A DNA stretch of 64,000 nucleotides from Halococcus salifodinae DSM 8989 (GTDB lineage: Archaea > Halobacteriota > Halobacteria > Halobacteriales > Halococcaceae), in assembly GCF_000336935.1 (NCBI RefSeq), contig NZ_AOME01000051.1, forward strand, positions 122,022 to 186,021. The letters run 5' to 3'. Of this stretch, positions 52,152-61,136 are shown one piece after another (position 1 is the first letter of the stretch; each line of letters opens with the position of its first letter). The notes below the pieces were generated by a model. That model had not been told where the DNA came from. It saw nothing but the letters and a program-made list of their open reading frames with translations, and did no database searches. Both the position numbers and the translations under genes were made by a program.

Positions 52152-52799
52152 ATGTTCGTTCTCGTCAACCTGAAGGCGTACCCGTCCGATCCGGTCGAGA
52201 TCGCCACCGTGGCGCGCGACGTCGCCGACGAGTCGGGCGTTCGGATCGCCGTTTCGCCCCAGGCCGCAGACATCGGACGAGTGGCCGAGACGGGCGTCGA
52301 GACGTGGGCCCAACACGTTTCGCCCGTCGAACACGGCAGCCACACCGGAAGCACGCTCGCCGAGGCGGTCGCGGACGCGGGCGCGGTCGGCACACTCCTG
52401 AACCACTCCGAGCGCCGGCTGCGGCTCGCCGACATCGACGGCGCGCTCGATGCGGCCGACCGCGCCGGGCTCGAAACCATCGTCTGTGCGAACAACCCCG
52501 ACCAGATCGGCGCGGCGGCGGCGCTCGGGCCCGATGGCGTGGCTGTCGAACCACCCGCACTCATCGGCGGCGACGTTTCGGTGAGTCAGGCCGATCCCGG
52601 GATCGTGGAGAACGCGGTCGCGGCCGCCGCGGCAGTCGACGATTCCGTGGACGTGCTCTGTGGCGCAGGCATCTCCGCGGGCGAGGACCTCGCGGCCGCC
52701 GGTGACCTCGGCGCGTCCGGCGTTCTGCTCGCGAGCGGCGTGGCGAAGGCCGACGATCCGCGGGCGGCACTCACCGATCTGGTCGAACCGCTCGCATAG
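52152..52799 (+). CDS. tpiA: Triosephosphate isomerase
   Basis: A 215-residue TIM barrel, the short archaeal form. Catalytic residues: Asn6 and Lys8 in VNLKAY, His85 in LLNHSERR, and Glu133 in [10 protein letters not shown], with the phosphate loop [11 protein letters not shown] and [14 protein letters not shown]. It interconverts dihydroxyacetone phosphate and glyceraldehyde 3-phosphate. It is about 125 nt after the CDP-alcohol transferase gene and may share its transcript; dihydroxyacetone phosphate is also the entry to the archaeal lipid backbone. Confidence 0.95.
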   Translation: MFVLVNLKAYPSDPVEIATVARDVADESGVRIAVSPQAADIGRVAETGVETWAQHVSPVEHGSHTGSTLAEAVADAGAVGTLLNHSERRLRLADIDGALDAADRAGLETIVCANNPDQIGAAAALGPDGVAVEPPALIGGDVSVSQADPGIVENAVAAAAAVDDSVDVLCGAGISAGEDLAAAGDLGASGVLLASGVAKADDPRAALTDLVEPLA

Positions 52800-52871
52800 G
52801 GTTCGCCGTCTACTCCTCGATCGTACGGCGTGTCCTCCGAGTAACAACATGATTGATAACGTTGGTGTGCG

Positions 52872-54596
52872 ATGGTGCTGCACATGGCAGCACACAACCT
52901 GCCCGATTACGAGGCCGCGCGCGAGGAGTTCGCGTGGGGCGACATCTACGCTGAGGCCGACTGGGACGCACCCGACGAACTGAACGTCGGCCACGAGGTC
53001 TGCGACCGATACGCCGACGGTACTGGGCGAGTTGCACTCCAGTACGCCGGCACCGACGGCGAGCGCGAGACGGTGACGTTCGACGAACTCGCGGAGCGGT
53101 CGAACCGGTTCGCGAACGTGCTCGAAAACGAGGGCGTCGAGCGGGGCGATCGGGTGTTCACGTACATGCCCCGAATTCCCGCCCACTACGTCGCGCTGAT
53201 CGGCACCCTGAAGCACGGGGCGGTGTTCGGCGGCGTCAACGAGCGCTTCGGTCCCGACGGTATCGCCTACCGGCTCGACGACTGCGACGCGACCGCCGTG
53301 CTGACGACCGCAGCCAACCGCGACACCGTCGAGCGCGCGCTCGACGACGCCCCCTCCGTGGCGACGGTCATCACGGTCGATCGGGACGACGGCGAGGGAG
53401 ACGGCAGTGCTGGTGGGAACGAAGACGCCATCGCCGACGGCGACGTAGGGTACGCCGACGCAATGGCCGCCGCGAGCGCGGAGTACGAGACGGTCCGAAC
53501 GAACGGGGAGGACGACGCGCTGCTCTACTACACCAGCGGCACCACGGGCCCCGCGAAGGGCGTCCGCCACAAACACCGGTGGGTCGCCGGGGTCGCGGCC
53601 ACCCAGCGGTTCGCGGTCGATCTCACCGACGACGACCTGTACTGGTCGACCGCCGATCTCGGCTGGCTGACCGGCCCGATCAACGTCCTCGGGGCGTGGT
53701 TCTGGGGTACGAGCCAGTTCACCTACGAGGGCGAGTTCGATCCCGAGGAGTGGGCCACCCTGCTCGACGAGTTCCCGATCTCCGTCCTTTTCAGCGTGCC
53801 GACGGCCTACCGAATGCTCCGGACGAACGAGGGCCTGCTCGACGGCGTGGATCTCGACCTCCGCCACGCGCTCTCGATCGGCGAACCACTCTCCGCTGGC
53901 GTGGTCGAGTGGGGCGAGGACGCCCTCGGCGTCACGATCCTCGACACCTACGGCCAGACTGAAACGGGGAACATGGTCATCAACAACTACCCGACGATGG
54001 AGCTCCGGCCGGGGAGCATGGGCAAACCCCTGCCGGGCGTCGAGTCGACCATCGTCGATCCTGAGACCGGCGAGGTGCTTTCACCTGGTGAGACTGGCGA
54101 GATCGCCCATCGCGGCGAGTTCCCGTGCTTTTTCGCGGGCTACTGGGAGAACCAGCAGAAAACCGACGCGTGTTTCGTCGACGGATCGGATGGCGAGTGG
54201 TATCTCTCGGGCGATCTCGCGCACATGGACGAGGACGGCTACTTCTGGTTCGAGGGCCGGGCCGACGACGTGATCCTCTCGTCGGGCTACCGGATCGGTC
54301 CCTTCGAGGTCGAGTCATCGCTGGGCGAACACCCCGCAGTGACCGAGGCCGCGGTCGTCCCGAAACCCCACCGGGAGCGCGGCAACATCGTCAAGGCGTA
54401 CGTCGTGCTCACCGACGACCACGACGCCAGCGACGAACTCGCCGAGGAGATGAAGACCCACGTCCGCGAGGAGCTCTCGGCCCACGAGTACCCGCGGGAA
54501 GTGGAGTTCGTCGACGATCTCCCGAAGACCGTCACGGGAAAGATCCGCCGGACCGAGCTCCGCGATCAAACTGTCGACCCAACCGCGGGCGACTGA
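52872..54596 (+). CDS. Acyl-CoA synthetase, AMP-forming (acetyl/propionyl-CoA synthetase-like)
   Basis: 574 residues from ATG 52872; ATG 52884 is an equal alternative. ATP-binding loop YYTSGTTGPAKGVRHKH, motif DTYGQTETGNMVINN, and GEWYLSGDLAHMDEDGYFWFEGRADDVILSSGYRIGPFEVESSL, with the catalytic Lys in KTVTGKIRRTEL. The STADLGWLTG segment (ACS-type W near the acyl pocket) suggests short- to medium-chain acids. A hydrophilic insertion GDGSAGGNEDAIADG lies at about 178-192. Monocistronic. Confidence 0.92.
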   Translation: MVLHMAAHNLPDYEAAREEFAWGDIYAEADWDAPDELNVGHEVCDRYADGTGRVALQYAGTDGERETVTFDELAERSNRFANVLENEGVERGDRVFTYMPRIPAHYVALIGTLKHGAVFGGVNERFGPDGIAYRLDDCDATAVLTTAANRDTVERALDDAPSVATVITVDRDDGEGDGSAGGNEDAIADGDVGYADAMAAASAEYETVRTNGEDDALLYYTSGTTGPAKGVRHKHRWVAGVAATQRFAVDLTDDDLYWSTADLGWLTGPINVLGAWFWGTSQFTYEGEFDPEEWATLLDEFPISVLFSVPTAYRMLRTNEGLLDGVDLDLRHALSIGEPLSAGVVEWGEDALGVTILDTYGQTETGNMVINNYPTMELRPGSMGKPLPGVESTIVDPETGEVLSPGETGEIAHRGEFPCFFAGYWENQQKTDACFVDGSDGEWYLSGDLAHMDEDGYFWFEGRADDVILSSGYRIGPFEVESSLGEHPAVTEAAVVPKPHRERGNIVKAYVVLTDDHDASDELAEEMKTHVREELSAHEYPREVEFVDDLPKTVTGKIRRTELRDQTVDPTAGD

Positions 54597-54651
54597 TCGC
54601 CGCTCGCCGTCGGGGAGAAACGACTTGTAGCTCCGGCCCCCACGGCCGGGC

Positions 54652-55377
54652 ATGATATCGCTTGACGAGGCGGTGACGGCGCGTCTCGAATCCCACGGCG
54701 CGCGCTTCGAGGTCCTGATCGATCCCGACGCCGCGCTCGAGATCAAACGCGACGAGTTCGAGGGCGATCTGGAGGACGTGATCGCCGCCGAGGACGTCTT
54801 CGAGAACGCTTCCCGCGGGGATCGTCCTGCAGAGTCCGATGTCGAGGAGGTGTTCGGGACGACCGAACCTCTAGAGATCATCCCCGAGGTGATTCAGGAG
54901 GGTGAGATTCAGATCACCGCCGAGCAGCGCCGCGAGATGCAAGAACAGAAGCGACGACAGCTCATCAACACCATCGCGCGCAACGCCGTCAACCCACAGA
55001 TGGACGGCGCGCCTCATCCGCCGGACCGGATCGAGTCCGCGCTAGAGGAGACCGACTTCCGGATCGATCCGATGGACACAGTAGAGAACCAGATCGACGA
55101 GGCGCTCGACGCGCTTCGTCCTGTGATCCCGATCCGGTTCGAGGAGGTCACGATGGCCGCCCAGATCCCCGCCGACCACGCCGGCAGCGCCCAAGCCCAG
55201 ATCCGGCAGTTCGGCGACCTCGTTCGTGAGGAGTGGCAGAACGACGGCTCGTGGATCGGGGTGGTGGAGTTCCCGGCGGGCCTCCAGAACGACTTCTACG
55301 AACTCGTCAGCGAGCAGTCCAGCGGCGAGGGCGAGACCAAGAAAGTCAGGGACGAGGAGGACATCCGGACGCGGTAG
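54652..55377 (+). CDS. Ribosome maturation factor SBDS
   Basis: 241 residues. The N-terminal FYSH domain (ARLESHGARFEVLIDPDAALEIKRDEFEGDLEDVIAAEDVFENASRGDRPAESDVEEVFGT) is followed by the helical middle domain (EIQITAEQRREMQEQKRRQLINTIARNAVNPQMDGAPHPPDRIESALEE) and a ferredoxin-like C-domain. SBDS acts with EF-2-like GTPases to release aIF6 from the large ribosomal subunit. An HflX gene lies one gene away. Confidence 0.95.
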   Translation: MISLDEAVTARLESHGARFEVLIDPDAALEIKRDEFEGDLEDVIAAEDVFENASRGDRPAESDVEEVFGTTEPLEIIPEVIQEGEIQITAEQRREMQEQKRRQLINTIARNAVNPQMDGAPHPPDRIESALEETDFRIDPMDTVENQIDEALDALRPVIPIRFEEVTMAAQIPADHAGSAQAQIRQFGDLVREEWQNDGSWIGVVEFPAGLQNDFYELVSEQSSGEGETKKVRDEEDIRTR

Positions 55378-55488
55378 CCGGCGGTGTGTTGCTTTCGACG
55401 CGAGTGTGTTGTGGATCTCTTCTCGTGGTCCCCGAAGTAATCGATGTGACGGACACGGAGCGTATGGTGAACAGTTCCTGTAACGTTG

Positions 55489-55932
55489 CTACGACGCGTC
55501 CGCTGTCCATCGCGTGGCGACCCTCTTCGCCGTCCAGCCACCGACGCGGCCGCACACTAACCCGAAAACGGGCGCAAGACACAGTATTACGGCACTAGCC
55601 CCGACGAAAAACACCATTTCGGCCGTCGTCGGCCATGCCAACACAGCATTCTCGATGGCGGTACCAGCAGCTGCTGCTATGGGTGCAAGTATTCCGACAG
55701 CTCCAGCGAGAACACCAGTACGGAATCCGGCGGCATCCGGTTCTGCCGAGCGTGTTGGGGCAATGAGTCCCGCGATGAACGCGCCGAAAATCATGATACC
55801 GCCCGCGAAATCCCCTTCGGAGTACGGAAACCAGTTCACGACGACTGCGAGGGGAAGTGACGCGAGTGCGCCGATCACTGCGTACCGCCATGCCGGTGGG
55901 AGAGTGTGGGTGCGAACGAGCGACGAGGACAT
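55489..55932 (-). CDS. DUF5518-like membrane protein
   Basis: 147 residues from the ATG at 55930-55932; the frame is open upstream but not hydrophobic. Four helices: WRYAVIGALASLPLAVVVNWF, GGIMIFGAFIAGLIA, AGFRTGVLAGAVGILAPIAAAAGTAIE and VFFVGASAVILCLAPVFGLVCGRVGGW. The GGIMIFGAFIAG...GFRTGVLAGAVG pattern is like haloarchaeal DUF5518 proteins. Function unknown. It lies divergently from hflX. Confidence 0.7.
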   Translation of the reverse strand: MSSSLVRTHTLPPAWRYAVIGALASLPLAVVVNWFPYSEGDFAGGIMIFGAFIAGLIAPTRSAEPDAAGFRTGVLAGAVGILAPIAAAAGTAIENAVLAWPTTAEMVFFVGASAVILCLAPVFGLVCGRVGGWTAKRVATRWTADAS

Positions 55933-56104
55933 TCGTGCTCGATAATTGGTCGAGAATCGACATATAACTGTCGACGGCTCATCCACGACGGCGACCGCAT
56001 CCGATCGTGGAACGCGGAGCGTTGCCTCGAAACGGAGGCCGGGATTGAAGACGGTCGGCGGCGTACTGCAGGACGATCGACGCGATAGCGCGTCGAGCCA
56101 CCAC

Positions 56105-57394
56105 ATGAAGGCCATCATCGCAAAACGGGTCGATGCGGGCACCGCCGACACGGGGGAGATCACCGATCTCGCGCGAGCGGCCGACCACGAGGTCGTCGGG
56201 ACGATCACCCAGACGAGGACCGAGGACGCTGGGCTCCACTTCGGTGAAGGGAAGGTCGACGAGCTCGCGGCGCTCGTCGCCGAAACCGGCGCGGAGACCG
56301 TGATCTTCGACAACCGGCTCGGACCCTATCAAACCTACAATCTCGGCGGGCGACTCCCCGACGACACCACGGTGATCGATCGCTTTCGGCTGATCCTCGA
56401 GATCTTCGGCCAGCGCGCGCGCACCCGGAAAGCCCAGCTCCAGGTCGAGCTCGCGGAGCTCCGATACGAACTCCCGCGGGCTGAGACGAAGACCAGCCTC
56501 GCCCAACGTGACGAGCGCCCGGGGTTCATGGGACTCGGCGAGTACGAGGAGTCGCGCGAACAGGACATCAAGGCCCAGATCAGCGCGATCCGCGAGGAGC
56601 TCGACGGCATCGAGGAGACCGAACAGCACCGACGAGAGCAGCGCCGAGAGTCGGGGTTCGATCTCGTGGCGCTCGCGGGCTACACCAACGCCGGGAAATC
56701 GACGCTCCTCCGGCAGGTCGCCACCGACGTCGACGTCGACGAGAACGAGGAGCTCCATCCGGATCTCGAACCCACCGCCGAATCCGAGAACCGACTGTTC
56801 ACGACGCTCGGAACCACGACACGCCGGGCGGCGATGGACAGACCCGTTTTGATGACCGACACGGTGGGATTCATCGCGGATCTGCCACACTGGCTGGTCG
56901 AGTCGTTCAAATCCACGCTGGATTCGGTGTATCGTGCAGACCTCGTCCTGCTGGTGGTGGATGCGAGCGAGCCCGTCGAGGAGATGCGCGAGAAGCTCGT
57001 CACCGCCCACGACACGCTCTACGAGCGCAACGAGGCCCCGATCGTCACGGTGTTGAACAAGACGGATCTCGTGCATCCCGACGAACTCGTCGAAAAACGC
57101 GAGGCGCTCTCGTCGCTCGCGCCGAACCCCATCACTGTGAGCGCCGCCGAGGCCGACGGGATCGAGTCTCTCCTCGAACGCATCGAGGGCGAACTCCCCG
57201 ATTACGAGCGCGAGCGCCTCGTGCTCCCGATGACCGACGAGACGATGAGCCTCGTCTCGTGGATCCACGACCACGCCCGGGTCGAGGACGTCTCCTACGG
57301 CGATCAAGCCACCATTGCATTCGAGGCCCGCCCCGCCGTGATCGAGCGCGCACGCGACAAGGCGAACGATCTCCCGCTCCCGGAGTCGGCCTGA
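56105..57394 (+). CDS. hflX: GTPase HflX, paralog 2
   Basis: 429 residues from ATG 56105. N-domain HFGEGKVDELAALVAETGAETVIFDNRLGPYQTYNLGGRL is closer to the usual HflX form (GPxQxxNL) than paralog 1. A helical linker (RAETKTSLAQRDERPGFMGLGEYEESREQDIKAQISAIREELDGIEE) precedes the G domain: G1 AGYTNAGKST, G3 DTVGFIADLPHWLVESF, G4 NKTD. Likely the canonical ribosome-splitting factor; paralog 1 looks more specialised. It is near the SBDS gene. Confidence 0.93.
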   Translation: MKAIIAKRVDAGTADTGEITDLARAADHEVVGTITQTRTEDAGLHFGEGKVDELAALVAETGAETVIFDNRLGPYQTYNLGGRLPDDTTVIDRFRLILEIFGQRARTRKAQLQVELAELRYELPRAETKTSLAQRDERPGFMGLGEYEESREQDIKAQISAIREELDGIEETEQHRREQRRESGFDLVALAGYTNAGKSTLLRQVATDVDVDENEELHPDLEPTAESENRLFTTLGTTTRRAAMDRPVLMTDTVGFIADLPHWLVESFKSTLDSVYRADLVLLVVDASEPVEEMREKLVTAHDTLYERNEAPIVTVLNKTDLVHPDELVEKREALSSLAPNPITVSAAEADGIESLLERIEGELPDYERERLVLPMTDETMSLVSWIHDHARVEDVSYGDQATIAFEARPAVIERARDKANDLPLPESA

Positions 57395-57478
57395 CCGGCC
57401 TGGACGTGGATCGAGACGGTCCGGTGGACGACGATCGGCCGCGATCGTCTACCCGCTATCGAAACATTTGTACAAAAC

Positions 57479-57484
57479 GTTTAT
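57479..57484 (+). promoter_or_regulatory. TATA element of the zinc-finger gene
   Basis: GTTTAT in an AT-rich patch, about 20 nt before the mini-ORF ATG at 57501 and 37-42 nt before ATG 57521. Confidence 0.5.
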
Positions 57485-57500
57485 GCTGTTTTGCCACGGG

Positions 57501-57524
57501 ATGATGTACGAGTACGTGACATGA
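57501..57524 (+). CDS. Seven-codon mini-ORF overlapping the zinc-finger gene start
   Basis: ATG ATG TAC GAG TAC GTG ACA TGA encodes MMYEYVT; its TGA overlaps the next ATG as ATGA. It resembles the leader ORF of the FecCD gene in arrangement. It may be chance. Confidence 0.3.
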   Translation: MMYEYVT

Positions 57525-57691
57525 GCGAGGACGGACGTTCCGTGGCGGGGATCGACCCGGACGAGATTCGGCGGTGTCGGGTGCATGGGTTGCTGTTCGA
57601 TCGATCGATCACCGACACGTGCCCGCTCTGTGAGTACGAGCGCACGGACCGAGTCGCGAAGTCCCATCACGACGGATACAGGTCCGGGTGA
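57521..57691 (+). CDS. Small zinc-finger-like protein
   Basis: 56 residues. One C-x2-H ... C-x2-C unit (CRVHGLLFDRSITDTCPLC) could bind zinc. The remainder is charged and unstructured-looking. Small zinc-finger proteins are common in haloarchaea and some regulate other genes, but no role can be assigned. A frame extending to 57491 is possible but contains the mini-ORF region. Confidence 0.6.
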   Translation: MSEDGRSVAGIDPDEIRRCRVHGLLFDRSITDTCPLCEYERTDRVAKSHHDGYRSG

Positions 57692-57828
57692 TAGCGACCG
57701 GCGTGGATCGTCGAGAATGCCCGACGGCCACGGATGCTCTTCGCCCGTCGTCCCACGGGACGGCGGAGGACTGGGGCTTGCTTTCGCAGGGCGATGGCTG
57801 AACAAGATAGCGATACGTCGGAACCACA

Positions 57829-60321
57829 ATGAGCGACGCGGCTGCCGACGACGCCAGCGAGGTCTCGACCGAACTCGATCGGAGCATCGGGCTCCTCGGC
57901 GCGCTCGCGATCGGGATCGGGACGATGATCGCCGCGGGTATCTTCGTGCTCTCGGGGCTCGCGGTCTCGAACGTCGGCACGGTCGCAATCGTCTCGTTCG
58001 TGATCGCGGCGCTGATCGCCGCCCTCACCGCCGCGGCGTACGCCGAGTTCTCCTCGATCTACTTCGAGAGCGGTGGCGGATACATGTACGTCAGTGAAAC
58101 GTTCGACGCCGACTGGACGTACATCATGGGCTGGACGATGATCGTGGGCTATCCCGCGAGTGCGGCCTTCTATCTCGCGAGTTTCTCGGATTGGTTCTAC
58201 CGGTTCATCTACCCGCTGATCGGGATCCCACAGTCGGTGCCCTTCTGGCTTCCGGGGATCGGGGTGCTCGGCCTGCTGGTCTACATCAACAGCCAGGGCA
58301 GCGAGGAGTCGAGCCAGTTCCAGATCGCCGTCACCGCGGCGAAGATCGCGCTCCTGATCCTGTTTCTCTACGGCGGGCTGCAGGCGTTCAGCGCGGACGT
58401 GGTTGTGGACTCCTTCTACGAGAACATCGGGAGCTTCGTCGAGATCGCCTCGACGGGTGCGTTGGTGTTCATCACCTTCATCGGGTTCTCGGCGATCGCC
58501 ACCAACGCCGACGAGATCAAAGACCCCGGCAACACCATCCCGAAGGCCATCTACATCTCGATGGGGTTCGTGACGTTCCTCTACGCGCTCGTGGTGTTGG
58601 TGATCGTGATCGGGATCAACGACCAGCAGTTCCTCTCCTTCCTCACGGGGAACGTGAATCTCGGTGATCTCTCCCCGACGCAGTACGTCGCCGCAAACGG
58701 CGAGGTCTCGATGGCGTACGCCGCCCAGTACTACCTCGGCAACGTCGGCTTCTACGTCATCATCGTGGGCGCGCTGTTCTCGATGCTCAGCGCGGCGAAC
58801 GCCACAGTGTTAGCGGGTTCGCGGGTCAAGCTCGCGCTGGCGCGTCGCAACCATCTCCCCGAACGGTTCGAGGAGCTCCATCCCGAGCACGGAACGCCGT
58901 ACAACGCGGTGTTGCTCACCGGCGGCTTCATCCTCACGTTCATCCTGATATTCACCGTGCTCTTCGGGGAGATTCCCGGCAGTGCCGAGTCGAGCTTCGT
59001 CCACAGCCTGCTCGGGCTCCCCCTCTTCGGCGTCCATCTCGGTCTCGAAAGCGTCACCGGCGTCGCCAACGTCCTGCTGTTGGGTGGGTTTGCCGTCGTC
59101 AACGTCGCCCTCATCGCGTCACGCCGCAAGTTTCCCGATCTCGATCGGGGATTCCAGGTCCCCCTCGTCCCCTACGTGCCGGCACTCGCGGTGGTCTTGA
59201 ACGTCCTCCTGATCGCGAGTCTCGGCCTCCGGACCGTCGTCCTCGGACTCGTCGCGGAGGCGATCGGGATCGCCTTCTGGTTCGCGTGGAAAGGCCGCGC
59301 CCCCTCGACCGACGAGATCGAACGCGAGACCCCGACGGTGATCTCCCAGCGGACTCCGACCGATCGCGACGAGCGGATCGTCGTGCCGATCGCGAACCCC
59401 GACAACGTCGATCAGCTCCTCCGGACGGCCGCCGACATCGCCGCCGATCGGGGCGCGGAGGTGCTCGCGATAAGCGTCGTCACGATCCCGAGCCAGACAC
59501 CGCTCTCGCGCGGCGAGGAGTACATCGACGACGAGCGCGAGATCCTCCGCCGCGTCGTCTCGGCCAGAGCCGACGGCGGCACGCCGGAGGCGGATCCGGC
59601 GGTGGAGATCGACACTGAGGACAACGTGGGGACCGACACCGAGAACGTCCACGGCACGCTCGACGTTCACGACATCGAGGTGCCGATCAGCGCGACGATC
59701 CGCATCAGCCATCGCGTCGACACGGCCATCCTCAACACGATCGAGCAGTACGACGCGGACGCCGTGCTGATGGGGTGGGGTGCGCGCGGGTCGCGCCGCC
59801 GCGAGATCGTCTTCGGCAGCGTGGTCGATACGATCGCCACCGAGGCCGACTGTGACGTGCTGGTCGAACGGCTCGGCCCGGACGCGACCGGCACCGTCGA
59901 CTCGGTGCTCCTGCCGACGGCCGGCGGCCCGCACACCGAACTCGCTGCGGAGATCTGCCGTGCGGTCTGTCTGGCGACGGATGCGCGAGCCGAAGTGCTG
60001 AGCGTCGCGGACGGGAGTGGCGCGGACGAGTCCGAGGCACGGGAGCGAGTCACGGAGACCGCGGAGCGCCTCCGTGAGGTGGGCATCGATGTCGAAACCA
60101 CGGTCGCCGACGGCGATGTCGTCGAACGGATCGTCGAGCGTTCGGCCGAGCACGACTTGACCCTGGTCGGTTCAACCCGAGAGGGTGTCCTCCAACAGTT
60201 CGTGTTCGGAGCGATCCCCGAGGAAGTCGCGCGTGAGGCGGACGACACGGTGCTCGTGGCGAAACGAAACGTCGACCTGCCCTCACAGCTACTTCGCTCG
60301 ATCCGGCAATGGCTGCGGTGA
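57829..60321 (+). CDS. APC-family amino acid permease fused to two USP domains
   Basis: 830 residues. About 12 helices in residues 20-495, starting with GLLGALAIGIGTMIAAGIFVLSGLA (APC TM1 unwinding motif GIGxxIxxGIFVL). Two cytoplasmic universal-stress-protein domains follow, about 513-660 (DERIVVPIANPDNVDQLLRTAADIAADRGAEVLAISVV) and 688-820 (TVDSVLLPTAGGPHTELAAEICRAVCLATDARAEVLSVADG, LVGSTREGVLQQFVFGAIPEEVAREADDTVLVAKR). The second carries the GSTREG nucleotide-binding pattern. The fusion suggests ATP- or nucleotide-sensed transport. The substrate is an amino acid or cationic compound; it cannot be settled by eye. Confidence 0.92.
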   Translation: MSDAAADDASEVSTELDRSIGLLGALAIGIGTMIAAGIFVLSGLAVSNVGTVAIVSFVIAALIAALTAAAYAEFSSIYFESGGGYMYVSETFDADWTYIMGWTMIVGYPASAAFYLASFSDWFYRFIYPLIGIPQSVPFWLPGIGVLGLLVYINSQGSEESSQFQIAVTAAKIALLILFLYGGLQAFSADVVVDSFYENIGSFVEIASTGALVFITFIGFSAIATNADEIKDPGNTIPKAIYISMGFVTFLYALVVLVIVIGINDQQFLSFLTGNVNLGDLSPTQYVAANGEVSMAYAAQYYLGNVGFYVIIVGALFSMLSAANATVLAGSRVKLALARRNHLPERFEELHPEHGTPYNAVLLTGGFILTFILIFTVLFGEIPGSAESSFVHSLLGLPLFGVHLGLESVTGVANVLLLGGFAVVNVALIASRRKFPDLDRGFQVPLVPYVPALAVVLNVLLIASLGLRTVVLGLVAEAIGIAFWFAWKGRAPSTDEIERETPTVISQRTPTDRDERIVVPIANPDNVDQLLRTAADIAADRGAEVLAISVVTIPSQTPLSRGEEYIDDEREILRRVVSARADGGTPEADPAVEIDTEDNVGTDTENVHGTLDVHDIEVPISATIRISHRVDTAILNTIEQYDADAVLMGWGARGSRRREIVFGSVVDTIATEADCDVLVERLGPDATGTVDSVLLPTAGGPHTELAAEICRAVCLATDARAEVLSVADGSGADESEARERVTETAERLREVGIDVETTVADGDVVERIVERSAEHDLTLVGSTREGVLQQFVFGAIPEEVAREADDTVLVAKRNVDLPSQLLRSIRQWLR

Positions 60322-60396
60322 ACGTGCCGAAAACGCTGCGTCAGTGTCTCGACGTCCCGGCCGCCTCCGCGGTCCGGTCACTACGCCGCCGGGCGG

Positions 60397-60912
60397 TTAC
60401 CCGTCGCCGAACGGGTTCGCGAAATCGTTGCGGATGAAGTAGCGCACGAAGTTCCCCTGTGTCCGATCCCCGGGGTGGTCGGCGATCTGTTCGTAGCGCA
60501 CGGTGCCGTCGGTGTCGATCACGTACGTCGCGGCGATGCCCGTGAGGCCGTGACTGGTCTGTTCGGTGCCGCTGTAGCGGTCCGCGACCGACCCGTCGGG
60601 ATCGGCGAGCAGCTGAACGTCGAGATCGTACCGGTCGCGCATCTCGGTCAGCTTGCCGACCCGATCGGTGACGACCGGGAGGATATCGACGTTGTCGTGG
60701 AACCAGAGGTCGTAGGCGACCTCGCTGAACGTCTGGAGCTGTTCGGCACAGAAGCTACACCAGTGGCCGCGGTTGACGAGCACGATCGTCGGCCCGTCGT
60801 CGAGTGTTTCGGAGAGCGTGACTTCCTCACCGGCGGTGCTATCGAGCGTGAAATCGGGCGCTTGCGATTCGTCGAGGCTCACGATGCTACCAACGACCCG
60901 CCGACGGGTCAT
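60397..60912 (-). CDS. Peroxiredoxin/redoxin family protein
   Basis: 171 residues from ATG 60912; the GTG at 60880-60882 is a shorter alternative that starts closer to the conserved domain. APDFTLDSTAGEEVTLSETL, then IVLVNRGHWCSFCAEQLQTF with a C-x2-C pair, matches the AhpC/TSA-thioredoxin superfamily (BCP/peroxiredoxin-like branch with CxxC). Likely a peroxide or disulfide reductase in the cytoplasm. It lies between the APC-USP permease and the DUF3179 lipoprotein genes. Confidence 0.87.
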   Translation of the reverse strand: MTRRRVVGSIVSLDESQAPDFTLDSTAGEEVTLSETLDDGPTIVLVNRGHWCSFCAEQLQTFSEVAYDLWFHDNVDILPVVTDRVGKLTEMRDRYDLDVQLLADPDGSVADRYSGTEQTSHGLTGIAATYVIDTDGTVRYEQIADHPGDRTQGNFVRYFIRNDFANPFGDG

Positions 60913-61136
60913 CCTTTCGCGGCTGTGCTTTTTGGAAGCATATCCGGGTTGGTATCACTATCCACGACTCGTTATCCCACGGAAGCCTCGATGACTCCCC
61001 GACTCCACTCACAGCGGACGAGTCGGCAGCGTCCATCATCCGGTCGACGATCGACCACGGGGGTAACCCATTTCGCATGGGTGGCAACCACACACAGACG
61101 CTACAACGGTAAGCCCGGCCAGCCAGTACGATCGGT

